A program made the translations under genes and the position numbers. From Uranotaenia lowii (Eukaryota; Arthropoda; Insecta; Diptera; Culicidae), in contig NC_073693.1 of assembly GCF_029784155.1 (NCBI RefSeq), positions 226,749,094-226,813,093 of the forward strand: a stretch of DNA of 64,000 nt, read 5' to 3'. Below, in pieces: positions 1 through 9,985 of the stretch. The notes beneath the pieces are model-generated. The model worked only from the letters and a program-made list of their open reading frames with translations, did no database searches and was not told the DNA's origin. Position 1 is the first letter of the stretch; each line of letters starts with the position of its first letter.

Positions 1-1346
1 TTTGGGGACGCACCGTTAGTCGATGGCCTGCTTGCTGAAACCGGAACCTGGACCTCTGATGTTCGCGTCGACACAGCGAACGATGGATGTCTCATTTCCT
101 CCTGGTGCAACAATGAGTGATGTCTCCTTTGGCATTGAAAACAGGTCTTAGGAGAAGAACAAACACCCACTCGATGTCTACGGCTGAGGCAGTTGAAGCA
201 GAGATTCTTCTCCTTCACCTTGCTTATCCTTTGGCTGACCGACATTTCGTTGAACTGGGGACACTCGAAGTTAAGGTGACCTTCGCTGCAGAAGTCACAG
301 TGCGGCTCCTTTCGGGCTTGGGAAGAAACCGTGTTGATTCTCGGATGCCTTGGTGGATTGAACTTGAATTGTTGGCGATACTTGTGTTGACTACTATCGG
401 TGGACGTTTGGCATCTTTCCAGGACAGACACCCTCTCCTTGAGAAAGCGAATGGTGTCCTCGTACGTTGGCAGCTCACCTTTTCTGATGGTCGACTCCCA
501 CAGCTTCTTTGTATCGTCATCCAAAGCACGAGACATCAGAAACACTACCATGTACTCAGCTACATCGGCAAAACCATGGCCCAGGAACTTCAGGTTGTCA
601 ACATGTCCATCGAAAGTCTCCACCAGGGCCCTCAACTCGCTGAACGATTCGTTGCCTAGCTTCTTCACACCTAGCAGGCCTGCCAGATGCCGGTCAACCA
701 TCCTTCGTTGGTCGGAGTATCGTTCGTCCAAAAGTTGCCAAGCTCGACCGTAATTGCCGTCGGTGATAGTTTTGGCATCTATCAACCCGGCGGCGTCTCC
801 AACAAGGGCCTTCTCTAGGTGGTACAGCTTGATGCGGTCTGGTTCGTTGGTTCTGTCGACCACATCCCGGAACATAACCTTAAATTTCTCCCATTGTTCA
901 TACCTCCCGTCGAACGTCGGTATGGCTCTGGGTAGGGAAGGTTGGATGATCATGGGAGGCTGACTGCTGATGGGCTGCGGCTGCGACTGTAGAGCTGGCG
1001 ATAATTTTTCGAGCCAACTCTCGACCACCATGGACACTTCTTCGTAAAGGTCCATAAAGGCGAAGTAAACGTCCTCCTGTTTGTCACGCTCGGCTGGTGA
1101 AGATTGGGCGATGATATCATTGTGATGTTTGTTGAACTCCGCTTTAGAACATTCGATGCTTCGTTGGTAGACTTTAAGCTGGGCTGAGGTTAGTTCAACA
1201 TTTTCCTCTTCGGCTTGTACCAAGATGCCTTGCACTCTCCTGACATTTCGTTGCTCCTTTTCCCGGTTGTACTTCAGTACTTCCAGGTTGTCGTCTTCTC
1301 TGGCTGAATCCGGGCTATTTTTTACCGGAGTTCTTTTTGGTGGCAT
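1..1346 (-). CDS. BEL/Pao retrotransposon gag (5' part of gag-pol, runs off window)
   Basis: An open frame starts at ATG 1346 (MPPKRTPVKN) and stays open for 448 codons to the window edge, so the stop lies outside. Seen: a charged N-terminal third; then a DUF1759-like gag core (from PTFDGRYEQWEKFK, about residue 165) of the kind that opens Pao polyproteins; then zinc knuckles near the window edge (CDFCSEGHLNFEC, CFNCLSRRHRVGVC, and a third beginning CFQCQRRHH). Known for the family: gag assembles the cytoplasmic particle and binds genomic RNA, and is followed by protease, RT, RNase H and integrase in one frame. The start is supported by a primer-binding site and leader just upstream. No frameshift or stop is visible in the portion present, unlike most elements here. 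Function is inferred from domain order only. Confidence 0.85.
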   Translation of the reverse strand, partial: MPPKRTPVKNSPDSAREDDNLEVLKYNREKEQRNVRRVQGILVQAEEENVELTSAQLKVYQRSIECSKAEFNKHHNDIIAQSSPAERDKQEDVYFAFMDLYEEVSMVVESWLEKLSPALQSQPQPISSQPPMIIQPSLPRAIPTFDGRYEQWEKFKVMFRDVVDRTNEPDRIKLYHLEKALVGDAAGLIDAKTITDGNYGRAWQLLDERYSDQRRMVDRHLAGLLGVKKLGNESFSELRALVETFDGHVDNLKFLGHGFADVAEYMVVFLMSRALDDDTKKLWESTIRKGELPTYEDTIRFLKERVSVLERCQTSTDSSQHKYRQQFKFNPPRHPRINTVSSQARKEPHCDFCSEGHLNFECPQFNEMSVSQRISKVKEKNLCFNCLSRRHRVGVCSSPKTCFQCQRRHHSLLHQEEMRHPSFAVSTRTSEVQVPVSASRPSTNGASP

Positions 1347-1564
1347 TTTGAATCACTTTTTGCTTTTCAATGCACTGATAGTCTTTTTATATTGTTTTTA
1401 TCTCACTTGAATTTTCCACTATTTTTAGTCTTTTAGTTCTTTTCAAAATTTCACTTTTTTTTTGCAATTTCACACTTTTTTTTTTCTTCGTGCTCCGCTA
1501 ACAGCGCCTTGCTTCCCGATTCACTCAGGTGACGGACGTATTCCGTCGGCAGGAACTCGTTCCT

Positions 1565-1584
1565 TCATCCGGCTCGAAGGACCA
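1565..1584 (-). other. Primer-binding site of the gag-bearing BEL element
   Basis: The minus strand reads TGGTCCTTCGAGCCGGAT directly after the short LTR, in the position of a tRNA primer-binding site. The same motif (TGGTCCTTCGAACCGGAT) occurs at 2226-2245 behind the long LTR. The 3' CCA complement (TGG) opens both. Between this site and gag lie about 220 bases of leader without an ORF. Confidence 0.7.
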
Positions 1585-1812
1585 ACTATATACACTACCG
1601 TCCTTCTTGACGGTTTGATAAAGACTGACTCGTAGGCGCATAAAGAATGCGCCCATAAATAGGCTGACGAGCAAGCACACAACCACGTGCTTGCGTCAGA
1701 TGGAATCGTGTAGAACATTCTCGACGCTTTCAGCGAGAGCAACCGTTTCGCTCTCTCGGTGCGTTCCTCTCGCGTCTATTCTCATTTCTCAGTCCGCTTG
1801 TCGGACTGAACA
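1585..1812 (-). repeat. Shortened BEL LTR (U3 portion only)
   Basis: This 228-bp block is nearly identical to the first part of the LTR at 2251-2963. On the minus strand it opens with TGTTCAG directly after a polypurine stretch (TTTCAGGTGGGGAGTA) and ends at a TATA-like motif (GTATATAGT) that abuts the primer-binding site. The downstream R-U5 part, about 484 bp in the long copy, is missing. It serves as 3' LTR of the remnant at 1813-2250 and as 5' LTR of the gag-bearing copy. Confidence 0.75.
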
Positions 1813-2250
1813 TACTCCCCACCTGAAAGTGAGAAGTTGTCCCGGTTGGTGGTTGTCGTCGACCTTTCTGGAACTTGGCGGTCCTCAGGAATGTGCCGCT
1901 ACGTGGTGATTTGTTGTAGGCAGGAATATGGAATCTAACGGGGTTTCGTGGAAGCACCACCTTTTAGGCTTCCTCTGTCGCTGGTGATGCTCTCGAAGAA
2001 AATCACTCCTGACCGGATCTTCTTCCTTCTGGATTATGTCGGTTTCTCGCTGACCCGACCTCGGGTGTGGAATTTTGGTAGTGCCAGCTCGTTCTGTATC
2101 TCGATTTGCTCGCCTCGTCGTCCTTTCGATGCTTGCTTCCTCCCTACTTCGCTCGCCTGCTCTGCTGCCCGATCCACTCCACACACACTCTTGACGGAGG
2201 TATTCCGCCGGAAGGTACCGGTTTAGAATCCGGTTCGAAGGACCATTTCA
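1813..2250 (-). mobile_element. Internally deleted BEL copy: PBS, leader, polypurine tract
   Basis: On the minus strand this starts with a 5-base spacer, a primer-binding site (2226-2245) and a leader resembling that of the gag-bearing copy (shared CCGxCGGAATACxTCCGTC). It ends with a purine-rich tract immediately before the LTR at 1585-1812. No gag or pol remains, so almost the whole internal region has been deleted. I read it as the collapsed partner of a tandem BEL pair. Confidence 0.65.
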
Positions 2251-2963
2251 TGTTGTGGCCATGAAAAGCCATAGGACTGTAGGACGGAGGGACCTTGGCA
2301 AAACTACCACTGGTTGCCTTTTCCCCCTCAGGGATAAGGCTTTGACAACCCCTGGTGGTTGCCAAACAGTGGAGGCAGGTCCGCAGACTGTCTGCCTGGG
2401 GGCCAAGGCCGGGACAATGTGAGCGCTCGGGAAAACTACCACTGATGGTCCGCTCCCCTCGTGGGATTGGACCTGAAGAGACAACCACGCATGGTTGTCC
2501 CATCAGTGGAGGCAGGTCCTCATGACGCTGCCTGGCGGCCGAGGCTCGGGGGGATCTCGATCGCCTGGTTGACCGAGATCCAAAACTCTTTCTTGTTAGG
2601 GGGTTCTGAAAAGAGCCGATTGTGGCAGCTGGACCCGGGAGCAAGGCGACGGAACGAAGCAGCAGAAGAAACAAGGCGCTTATTTCGGCTTACATTCTAT
2701 TTTATTTTCTCTTCACTTATCACTTATATTTACAAACTATATACACTACCGTCCTTCTTGACGGTTTGATAAAGACTGACTCGTAGGCGCATAAAGAATG
2801 CGCCCATAAATAGGCTGACGAGCAAGCACACAACCACGTGCTTGCGTCAGATGGAATCGTGTAGAACATTCTCGACGCTTTCAGCGAGAGCAACCGTTTC
2901 GCTCTCTCGGTGCGTTCCTCTCGCGTCTATTCTCATTTCTCAGTCCGCTTGTCGGACTGAACA
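2251..2963 (-). repeat. Full-length BEL LTR (713 bp)
   Basis: On the minus strand it begins TGTTCAG and ends CCACAACA, giving the TG...CA termini expected of an LTR, and is followed by a 5-base spacer and a primer-binding site. Its first 228 bp recur at 1585-1812. A TATA-like motif sits near 2735. The downstream part contains a diverged internal duplication (2293-2540). No target duplication can be assigned because the partner LTR is rearranged. Confidence 0.7.
2293..2540 (-). repeat. Diverged tandem duplication inside the long BEL LTR
   Basis: Two units of roughly 110-140 bp share, in order on the plus strand, AAAACTACCACTG, a GGTTG(T/C)C block, CAGTGGAGGCAGGTCC and a GCCTGG(C/G)GGCC segment. 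The first lies at about 2293-2410 and the second at about 2432-2540. Inside each unit the CCACTG and CAGTGG ends are complementary, so each could fold as a hairpin. Confidence 0.6.
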
Positions 2964-3023
2964 ATGGAAGAAATAGAAAGCATTGAAATATTCGTTTAGG
3001 TTTTTTTCATTGCAAACTCAATA

Positions 3024-3110
3024 GAATATTCGACCGAATATTCGGCCGAATATTCGGCCGAATATTCGTTTGGCCGAATAGTTGAAAAGGTCAATATTCG
3101 GTATTCGGCC
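3024..3110. repeat. Short tandem repeat of the palindrome CGAATATTCG
   Basis: Three to four direct units of CGAATATTCGGC, with decayed flanking copies such as TATTCGGCCG. Because CGAATATTCG is self-complementary, the tract is both a tandem repeat and a set of small palindromes. No coding role is seen. Confidence 0.8.
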
Positions 3111-3663
3111 GTTCGCCGTGTCTTTTTGCATCGTAAATATCTCAAACACACATTAACTTAAAAATCTGACAAAAATAGGCAAGATAGTCCTTTTCATAAC
3201 CAACACAACGCTGCTAAAGTTTTGCATATCCGAGCTCTTATAACGTAGCTATCACCGAAATAAAGTGCCCGGATACTAAATGATCATAGCCTTAATATGG
3301 ATCATATTCGCAGTAAATTGGTCTTGTCTACCATTGTTTTGAGCTGCACATCCTCGCTCAAATCATGTTTTTTAGAACCCCATATGTTGGGTTAACTCTT
3401 TGATCCAGAGGTCGGCAAACTGCGGTTCTTTGGATGAATAACTGCGGCACTTTAGCTCAATGTGTGAACATTTTGGAAATCCCCTACATTCCATAGAGTA
3501 AACGGACGCTAAATAAGTTTTTCTTCAATCCAGACGATATTTCCCAGGATTAAGAAAAAACAAAAAAAATATTTTTTAACAAATTAACAGCATTTTGTCA
3601 GTTTGCAATCAAGTTAAGATTTAAAAATCATTTAACGTTTTCACAAAAAGTATGATACAGTAT
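3111..3663. other. AT-rich DNA without a gene; hAT-like end at 3406
   Basis: No ORF or RNA gene is recognised. At 3406 the sequence CAGAGGTCGGCAAAC resembles the terminal repeat of hAT-type transposons. The reverse complement of a matching end (CAGTGGTCGGCAACC) occurs at 8598-8612. Confidence 0.45.
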
Positions 3664-4425
3664 ACTGAGTCGATTTGGGGTCATTTTTGAATTTCTCAAA
3701 GCCTGGGGTCTTGAAAGCTTCGTCTTGGTCCAAAACTCATCCATGATTTTTTGAAGAATTTTTAAGTAACGTTTACATGAGTAAATTTGAACTGTTAGGT
3801 TCGTATGGGAAAATTGAATATTTTTACTGAAAAATCAACATTATTTTCGTTTCTTCTGTGAAACTGAGCCAGCTGACAGTTGTTGTGCCAATTTATAAAA
3901 TTTCTAAAGGATATTCTCCGCGGAACAACTTTGTCCAAGACTTCAACCTCGTATCTCATGAGACAAAAAAGTTATTAGGTGTTAAATAGAGATATGTCTT
4001 TTCGCGTTGATAAACAATAAATTCAATTGACATCCCTGCAGGTTGTCAATTGAATTTATTGTTTATCTACGCCAAAAGACATACCTCTGTTAAACAGCTA
4101 ATATCTTTTTTGCCTAGTAAGATTCGAAGTTAAGGTCTTCGACAAAGTTGTTCGGCGGAAAATATCCTCTGAAAATTTTATAAATTGGTACATCAACTGT
4201 CAGCTGGCTTGGTTTCACAGAAGAATCGAAAATTATATTGTAATAGTTCATTCAAAGGAATTTTGGTTCATAAAAGTTTTTGAATCTTGATCAAGTTATT
4301 AAGAAACAGTTGCTCGCTGCTACTGGCTGCGCCTTGCTAGCTGGGTGGTAGTCATACATACATACATACATGACGAAGCTATTAAGACTTTGAGAAATTC
4401 AAAAATGACCCAAAATCGATTCAGT
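3664..4425. mobile_element. Foldback (palindromic) MITE-like element
   Basis: The two halves are inverted copies of each other around a short centre near 4030-4043. The inner arms (3840-4030 and 4043-4235) match closely, for example CAACTTTGTC versus GACAAAGTTG, and ATAAACAATAAATTCAATTG versus its complement. The outer ends also pair: ACTGAGTCGATTT at 3664 with AAAATCGATTCAGT at 4412-4425. Between inner and outer arms the match is weaker, and the right arm carries extra sequence including a CATA tetranucleotide run near 4355. There is no coding capacity. A target duplication is not clear. Confidence 0.75.
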
Positions 4426-4559
4426 CTAATGATACAGCATTTGAAAATATTTAAAGTTCTGTTGAGAGTATGAAGTGGAGTTTGATTTCCTTGATTTTAA
4501 TATTTTAAAAATAAATTTGCACACCGTTCTGATTTAATATGAACAAAGGATGATGATTA

Positions 4560-6675
4560 GGGGAGAGTGGTGTAATGTGGGCCGCTCTCAATATCTCAGC
4601 AGTGCGTTGAGATAAAAATCTCATTCTAACTGTCATCGTCGTCAGTTTGCTTAAGCACGTTTATCAATATGTTGTTGTCTCATGTACGTATTTATCATAT
4701 GCTTCTTTTATTTGACTAGCCTAGAAAAATGTACTTACATTATTAAACAAGCACCTGCAAACTGCATCCGTGGAAGACCTAAAGTATAAAACAAAAATAT
4801 GCTCATACGCTTGTAATCTTAGTTGTGTCATGTTTTTTTCACGTAGAATAACTTTTTGTGATGCAACATCAATAAGTCACACAAATCATTGCTTGTGGGG
4901 AATTATGGGCCACATTTGGTGGCGTATACATATATTTTGGTGTTTTTATACAAATTCAGAACTTAAAATTCGTTATTACTATTTGTAAAGTTTTTTTATG
5001 CCAAATGAATAGTTATGAAAAATGTTTTGTCCATCTGTTCTAATGCTATAGAGACGAACATTAATTTTATATGAGGAATTTTGCCAAAACGTTTGCGAGC
5101 CAGGTTTTAGGAACATAACTCTCTTTTTAATTTCCTCATCTGAAATTGCTTTAAAATAATGAAATGAATTACAATCCGTAAAACCCAAACAACCAACCAT
5201 CAATTGCAATAGTATAAATAAAGTACCGTCAAACGGGGCATCATGCAACAGCGGGGTTCGATGCAACATTTATGTAACACTACATTGAATCAATTTTTAG
5301 TTTAATGTATTGTAATAAAGTTATCTTTTAATGATAACAAAATGATGATAACATAATTTCTCACATTTTAAGCTAGTTATCTTAATTTTTTTTAATTTCT
5401 ATGTAAAATTTGAAAAATCGAGCAATAAATGTACAAATTTTAACATTTTTTGATGCCGAAAAAACTTTACCCAGTATGACGGATCGGCTTGATAAAATTA
5501 TCTACAAACTTTTTCCTGGTTTCCTCATGTTGTATCAACATTGTTGGTCTAAAAATATTTTTCGAACAATCACCCAATTTTTTTTAAATAAATATTTTTA
5601 AAATTCAGTTAGGTGTCTGGGGTAAAATGCAACAAAATGCAAATCAAAGAAATACCTTGTAAATCTCGTTTCCATGTGTTAGAATATGAATGTTTTGCAT
5701 CACGCGTTTGTGAACATTGAAATTTCATTCATCCAAACATTTATATTTATTATTTCAGCTTTTAGAATTTTTCGTAGTATTATTTAACCCCTAAATATAT
5801 GCAGCATCCTTATTTTCAGAAAAAATGTGAAAATTAGTTTTAACAGACTCAAAAACTACTGCAATTGGTATTGTCATGCGTAATGGTCTTTAAGGCATCG
5901 CCAATATATTAAAAACTATAAATTTTTGTACGTGTTCATAAGATTTTTCATTAAAAACAAAGTTTGTTGCAAGTTACCCCATTTTCTAAGGAGGGTAAAA
6001 ATCGCATGTTTTTAGAAAATAAAAATTAACTGAAGAAACCTATAATTTTTCTAACTACGCCAATTTGATATCCCAGCATCCTTAAAACTTTTGATGCAAA
6101 AGAGGTAGGATTAACTGTGAACATAAGTTTTTTAGAAGACATTGAAGTTGAAAATTGTTGCATGTTGCCCCAGTTGACGGTACGTTAAAGTGCGACCATA
6201 GGAAATCGGATGAAAAATAATCTTTTCTTTCCGATTGAAATTGTTAGATGATTAAATTTATTAATATGATTGAAAATGTAAGCCCACAAAAAATGGTTGA
6301 AACGTCGGGTATTTCGAAAATAAAGTTGTTTGATTGAAATCCAAGACCTTAAAAAGCCAAAAATTAAAATTTAAAAATAATGAAATGAATTATGAAATTT
6401 CAGTTACACGTCAACTCATAAACTTTGCAAGTTATCTGGTCTATTTGGATTTGGTGGCCCACGTTTCCCCACAGTTTTTCAAAATCCAAAAAAAAATTTT
6501 TTTTATAACAGTTAGAACTCGGAAAAACAATTAATTAAAAAACTAGAAAAAAAGTTCTAATGATACCTTAATAATGTAGAAAACCTTTCCATTCATTTTT
6601 TTTTTCTTTTTATCTTTTATAATAAAGAAGTAATGAAGCAAAGAAAAAAGTGTCCCATGATACCCCACTCTCCCC
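4560..6675. mobile_element. 2.1-kb non-autonomous TIR element flanked by TA
   Basis: It opens with GGGGAGAGTGGTGTAATGTG and closes with the inverted end, whose complement begins GGGGAGAGTGGGGTATCATG. TA dinucleotides flank both ends (4558-4559 and 6676-6677). No transposase frame is present. It contains the separate element at 5224-6182. The TA flanks fit Tc1/mariner-type mobilisation, but superfamily assignment is an inference. Confidence 0.65.
5224..6182. mobile_element. Nested TIR element, copy 1 (about 960 bp)
   Basis: Terminal inverted repeats of about 26 bp: TACCGTCAAACGGGGCATC at the left, and at the right an end whose complement begins TACCGTCAACTGGGGCAAC. The whole body is homologous to 50661-51583 in the same orientation, including internal GGGGTAAAATGCAACAAAATG and a GATAACAAAATGATGATAAC block. 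There is no transposase frame, so it is non-autonomous. It sits inside the element at 4560-6675 and must be the younger of the two. Confidence 0.75.
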
Positions 6676-6677
6676 TA

Positions 6678-8636
6678 TAATTATGCTTTGAAAACTGATA
6701 ATAATTGTTATGAGTAGGTATTACAATTTCTGTAAAAAACGTTTTGTTTTAATTTTTTTTTTTCAATATTGAATTCCATCTCTCCATGTTCATTTTCAAA
6801 TTTATGGAAGCATTCCACATGTTTTCAGAAACTTAATTTCTTGGTTCAAATTTTAAACATGAATTCGGAATACTCTGGCTCAAAATTATCAAGTTCTTAA
6901 GAAAATAATTTCTGTAATCCGTGTGTGTTGAATCGATTTTTTTAATTTCAAATATAATATGTATTTTTAGGGATTTATTCGAAGAAGCAACTTTATTTGG
7001 TAAACGTCAAGGTGATTTAACCAAGAAATTCTGTGATAGAAAAACCTCACTGTGATTAAAAAGTCGTGACAAATTGTGTCTGTTTTATAATTTCACTTGA
7101 GAAAAATCAATAAAATTCAACAATCTTATCAAGATTTTCCAAAACAAAGAAAAAAATCATGTATGTTAAAAAAATATATTTTATGAAATACGTACAAAAT
7201 TTTAAAACATTCGAAATCTTTGTATATTTTCAAAATGCTGTGATCTGTGAAACAGATTTTGTGATGAAAATTTGCTCAAAATTCTGTGACACAATACATT
7301 TTCTTATGATTTCGGTAACCTTGGTAAACGTGCATTTTCTTCCATAAACTTTAATATTACTTCTAACAACTTTTATATCCTTTTTCGATTCTAAACTTAG
7401 TTCCATTATCATGTTTCTACAATCCAATTATTTTTAACAATTTCATGTCTGTTTAACAGTTAATTTTGATTCTAAATGAAACTAAAATTTGAATTTAAAA
7501 AATTAGTTTATTGAAAAATGAAATAGAGGGAAGCAAAGTCAAAGTTAGATATCTATTTTTAATTAGGATTTACATTTGTACTGGAAGATCCAAGATAGCT
7601 ATCAAAACTTTCATTGGACCCCAACATATTTGTACATCATCGGATGGATGTATTCTTGAAGATTCCAAAATCCGAGATACACTTAAATACAGCAAATCTG
7701 TCAAGAATTAAAAGTATTTAGGAAAAGTTTTTGTATGACTATTTGAAGTTTCTAATTGTTTTGTTTTGAATTATCGAGAAACTAAAATTAGCTACCCACA
7801 CATCGAATCAAATATCATTAAAATCGGTTACCATCTGCGGCCAGGTAACCGCAACAAACTACTATTACGATAAACATTCCAAATTTTCAAGCAAAAACTG
7901 AGAACTCATTCAAAAATTTTAATTTTTATTCAAGAAATCAAATAGATTAAATTCCAAGTCACAAATTGTGTTCGAATGTGAATTTTTTATTAGAACTCAT
8001 AGAAACTGTGATAGAAGGATCAATCTGAATCCATGATACATTTGAGACTTACAGGTTTGGACTTTTTTTTGAGATTTAAATAGTTTGCACAAGAAATCAC
8101 TTGAAACAGTTACGATTTAGAACAAAATTGAGAATTCAATTTCAAATTTTCATATTCGGAAAATAAAATAATATACCTCTTGTAGTATGCACTTTTAAAA
8201 AACCAATATGAAATTTTTACTGCTTCTTTTTCATATTTCAACAAAACACATCGAAATTTAATTTTTGATCGGAGAAAAGGTCTTAGGAAAGAATGGCACC
8301 AAAGTTTAAAATGATAGATTTTATCAGGTCACAATGGCATATCGTCAAAATTTCAACGTTAATAAGCTACACTCGTTTTGAAAATGTATTGATTCGGAAG
8401 AAAAAAAATCGCTTCCGTTTGCCAATAAAAAATCGAAAACCGGTGGCGATATAAAAAAGGATAATAAAACTGAGTTCACATCACGGTACAAAGTGTCTTA
8501 GCGTTCACCATTATTTTTTTAAGAACAAAATGGAGTGCGGCTCTTTCAAACTTGTAAATTTCATCAATATGCAATTTTTGGCTCTTCCGTCTCAAAAGGT
8601 TGCCGACCACTGCAGCGTACATCTTTTCAAAGATTT
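6678..8636. other. AT-rich DNA, no gene recognised
   Basis: Only short accidental ORFs occur here. There is a (GT)n-like stretch just beyond it at about 8707-8721, and the hAT-like end CAGTGGTCGGCAACC (minus strand) at 8598-8612. I see no RNA gene, splice-supported exon or further repeat. Confidence 0.6.
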
Positions 8637-9817
8637 GGTCAATATCACGTTGACGTATTTCTTTCAATTTTGCATTTAAAAAACCTGAACACCCCTCATT
8701 TTGAAGGTGTGTGTGTGTGTGTAGAATGTTGCTCCTATTTTGATTTTGGAATTCACTCTTCAGTTGTCAAAAGCCGGCAAAATCGCTAAAAGTTGCCAAA
8801 CCAACCGTTGCAAATGTAATCAAAGTTTTCGGGGAACGTTTGTCGACAGCCAGGAAGTCTGGATCGGGGGGAAATCGAAAACCGGAAGCCTCTGAGACGA
8901 CAAAGATAGTTGCCGGTAGTTTCAAGCGAAACCCTAACCTCTCTCTCCGAGATGCCGCAAATAAGCTGACTATCGACTTACAAGAAGGTAGTGACTCCAA
9001 ATCGCGATGATAAACAAAATACGACGGCCAAAGCGCAATCCCGGAGGCTGTACACGACGATGCCGACGATTTGGCGACGATGACGAAGTTTTACTGCTTG
9101 GTAATGGACGGCGAAACCTACGTCAAAGCCGACTACAAGCAGCTTCCGGGACAGGAGTTTTATACGGCAAAAGGAAAGGGAAAGGTAGAAGATATTTCGA
9201 AGCACATGGAACTGTCAAAGTTCGCGAAGAAATATCTGGTTTGGCAAGCCATCTGTACCTGTGGCTTGAAAAGCAGCATTTTCATAGCTTCCGAGACTGT
9301 CAACCAAGAATTTTACGTGAAGAAGTATTTGAATAAACGTCTGCTGCCTTTTCTGAAGAAACATGGTTGTTCCGTACTGTTTTGGCCGGATTTGGCATCT
9401 TGCCATTACGGTAAAAAGGCCATGGAGTGGTACGCCGCCAACAACGTGCAGGTGGTTCCCAAGGACAAGAACCCTCCCAGCACGCCAGAGCTCCGCCCAA
9501 TTGAGAAATACTGGGCTATTGTCAAGCGGAACCTAAATAAGACCAAAAAACTGTTAAGGACGAACAGAAGTTCAAGGCAAACTGGCTTTCTGCGGCGAAG
9601 AAGGTGGACAAGGTGACTGTACAAAATCTGATGGCAGGGGTTAAGCGTAAGGCCCGGCAATTCGGATTTGGAAAAGCGGAAGCCTAACTGAATATTTTTC
9701 CTGAATTTGATACTAATTAAACTTGAAAAAGAAATTCAATTAGATTTACAAAAAAAAAAACGATTTCACCGATTTACACGCGTTTTCCCTTGACCAAATT
9801 TTGACCGTATCACCCTG
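8637..9817 (+). mobile_element. D37E Tc1/mariner (ITmD37E-type), decayed copy
   Basis: This is homologous to the copy at 29693-30930 along its whole length. The right terminal repeat is complete (TTTTGACCGTATCACCCTG) and followed by TA at 9818-9819. The left terminal repeat is cut: homology begins only at GGTCAATATCA, so the first 28 or so bases of the element are missing. A (GT)n expansion is present near 8707. The transposase inside is a pseudogene. Confidence 0.85.
8774..9687 (+). pseudogene. ITmD37E transposase pseudogene (copy 1)
   Basis: Comparison with the 29836-30836 copy shows loss of the start codon and first 20 or so residues, a deletion after the helix-turn-helix region (GATGCCGCAAATAAGC joined to downstream sequence), and a frameshift near 9545-9552. 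Frame changes separate the N-terminal, central and C-terminal parts. Still visible are the first catalytic Asp in a MDGETYVKADYKQLPGQ context, the second in FWPDLASCHYGK and the Glu in RPIEKYW, with 37 residues between the last two. The protein would cut and paste the element at TA sites in the nucleus. This copy cannot encode an active enzyme. Confidence 0.85.
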
Positions 9818-9985
9818 TACAAAATCAGTTGTTTTGACTGTGATGAGGTGTACATTGGACAAACCAAAAGAAAACTGATAGAAAAACTCGACGAACACAT
9901 GTCTACCTATAAATCTAGATCTGATTCAAAGAAGAAAATCCTTCCTTCACAGAATCCTAGATCTGCAGTGGCATTAGGTAAATGA
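9818..9985 (+). pseudogene. Penelope-like element fragment (GIY-YIG endonuclease N-terminal part)
   Basis: In one open frame from TAC 9818 to TGA 9985 the translation reads CFDCDEVYIGQTKRKL and then LDEHM, and ends near SAVALGK. This matches the C-x2-C / VYIGQTxRxL / EH signature of the GIY-YIG domain at the C-terminus of Penelope-like retroelements, which nicks target DNA. Only the start of the domain is left; downstream frames are full of stops and I recognise no RT upstream. The D37E element ends exactly at its left edge with a TA, so the mariner probably inserted into this fragment. Confidence rests on motif spacing, not on an alignment. Confidence 0.7.

Noticed and set aside
9300..9660. 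Antisense ORFs (for example MGGALACWEG...) under the mariner transposases, also at 30358-30727
   Set aside because: Shadows of the conserved transposase reading frame. They recur in both copies only because the copies are homologous.
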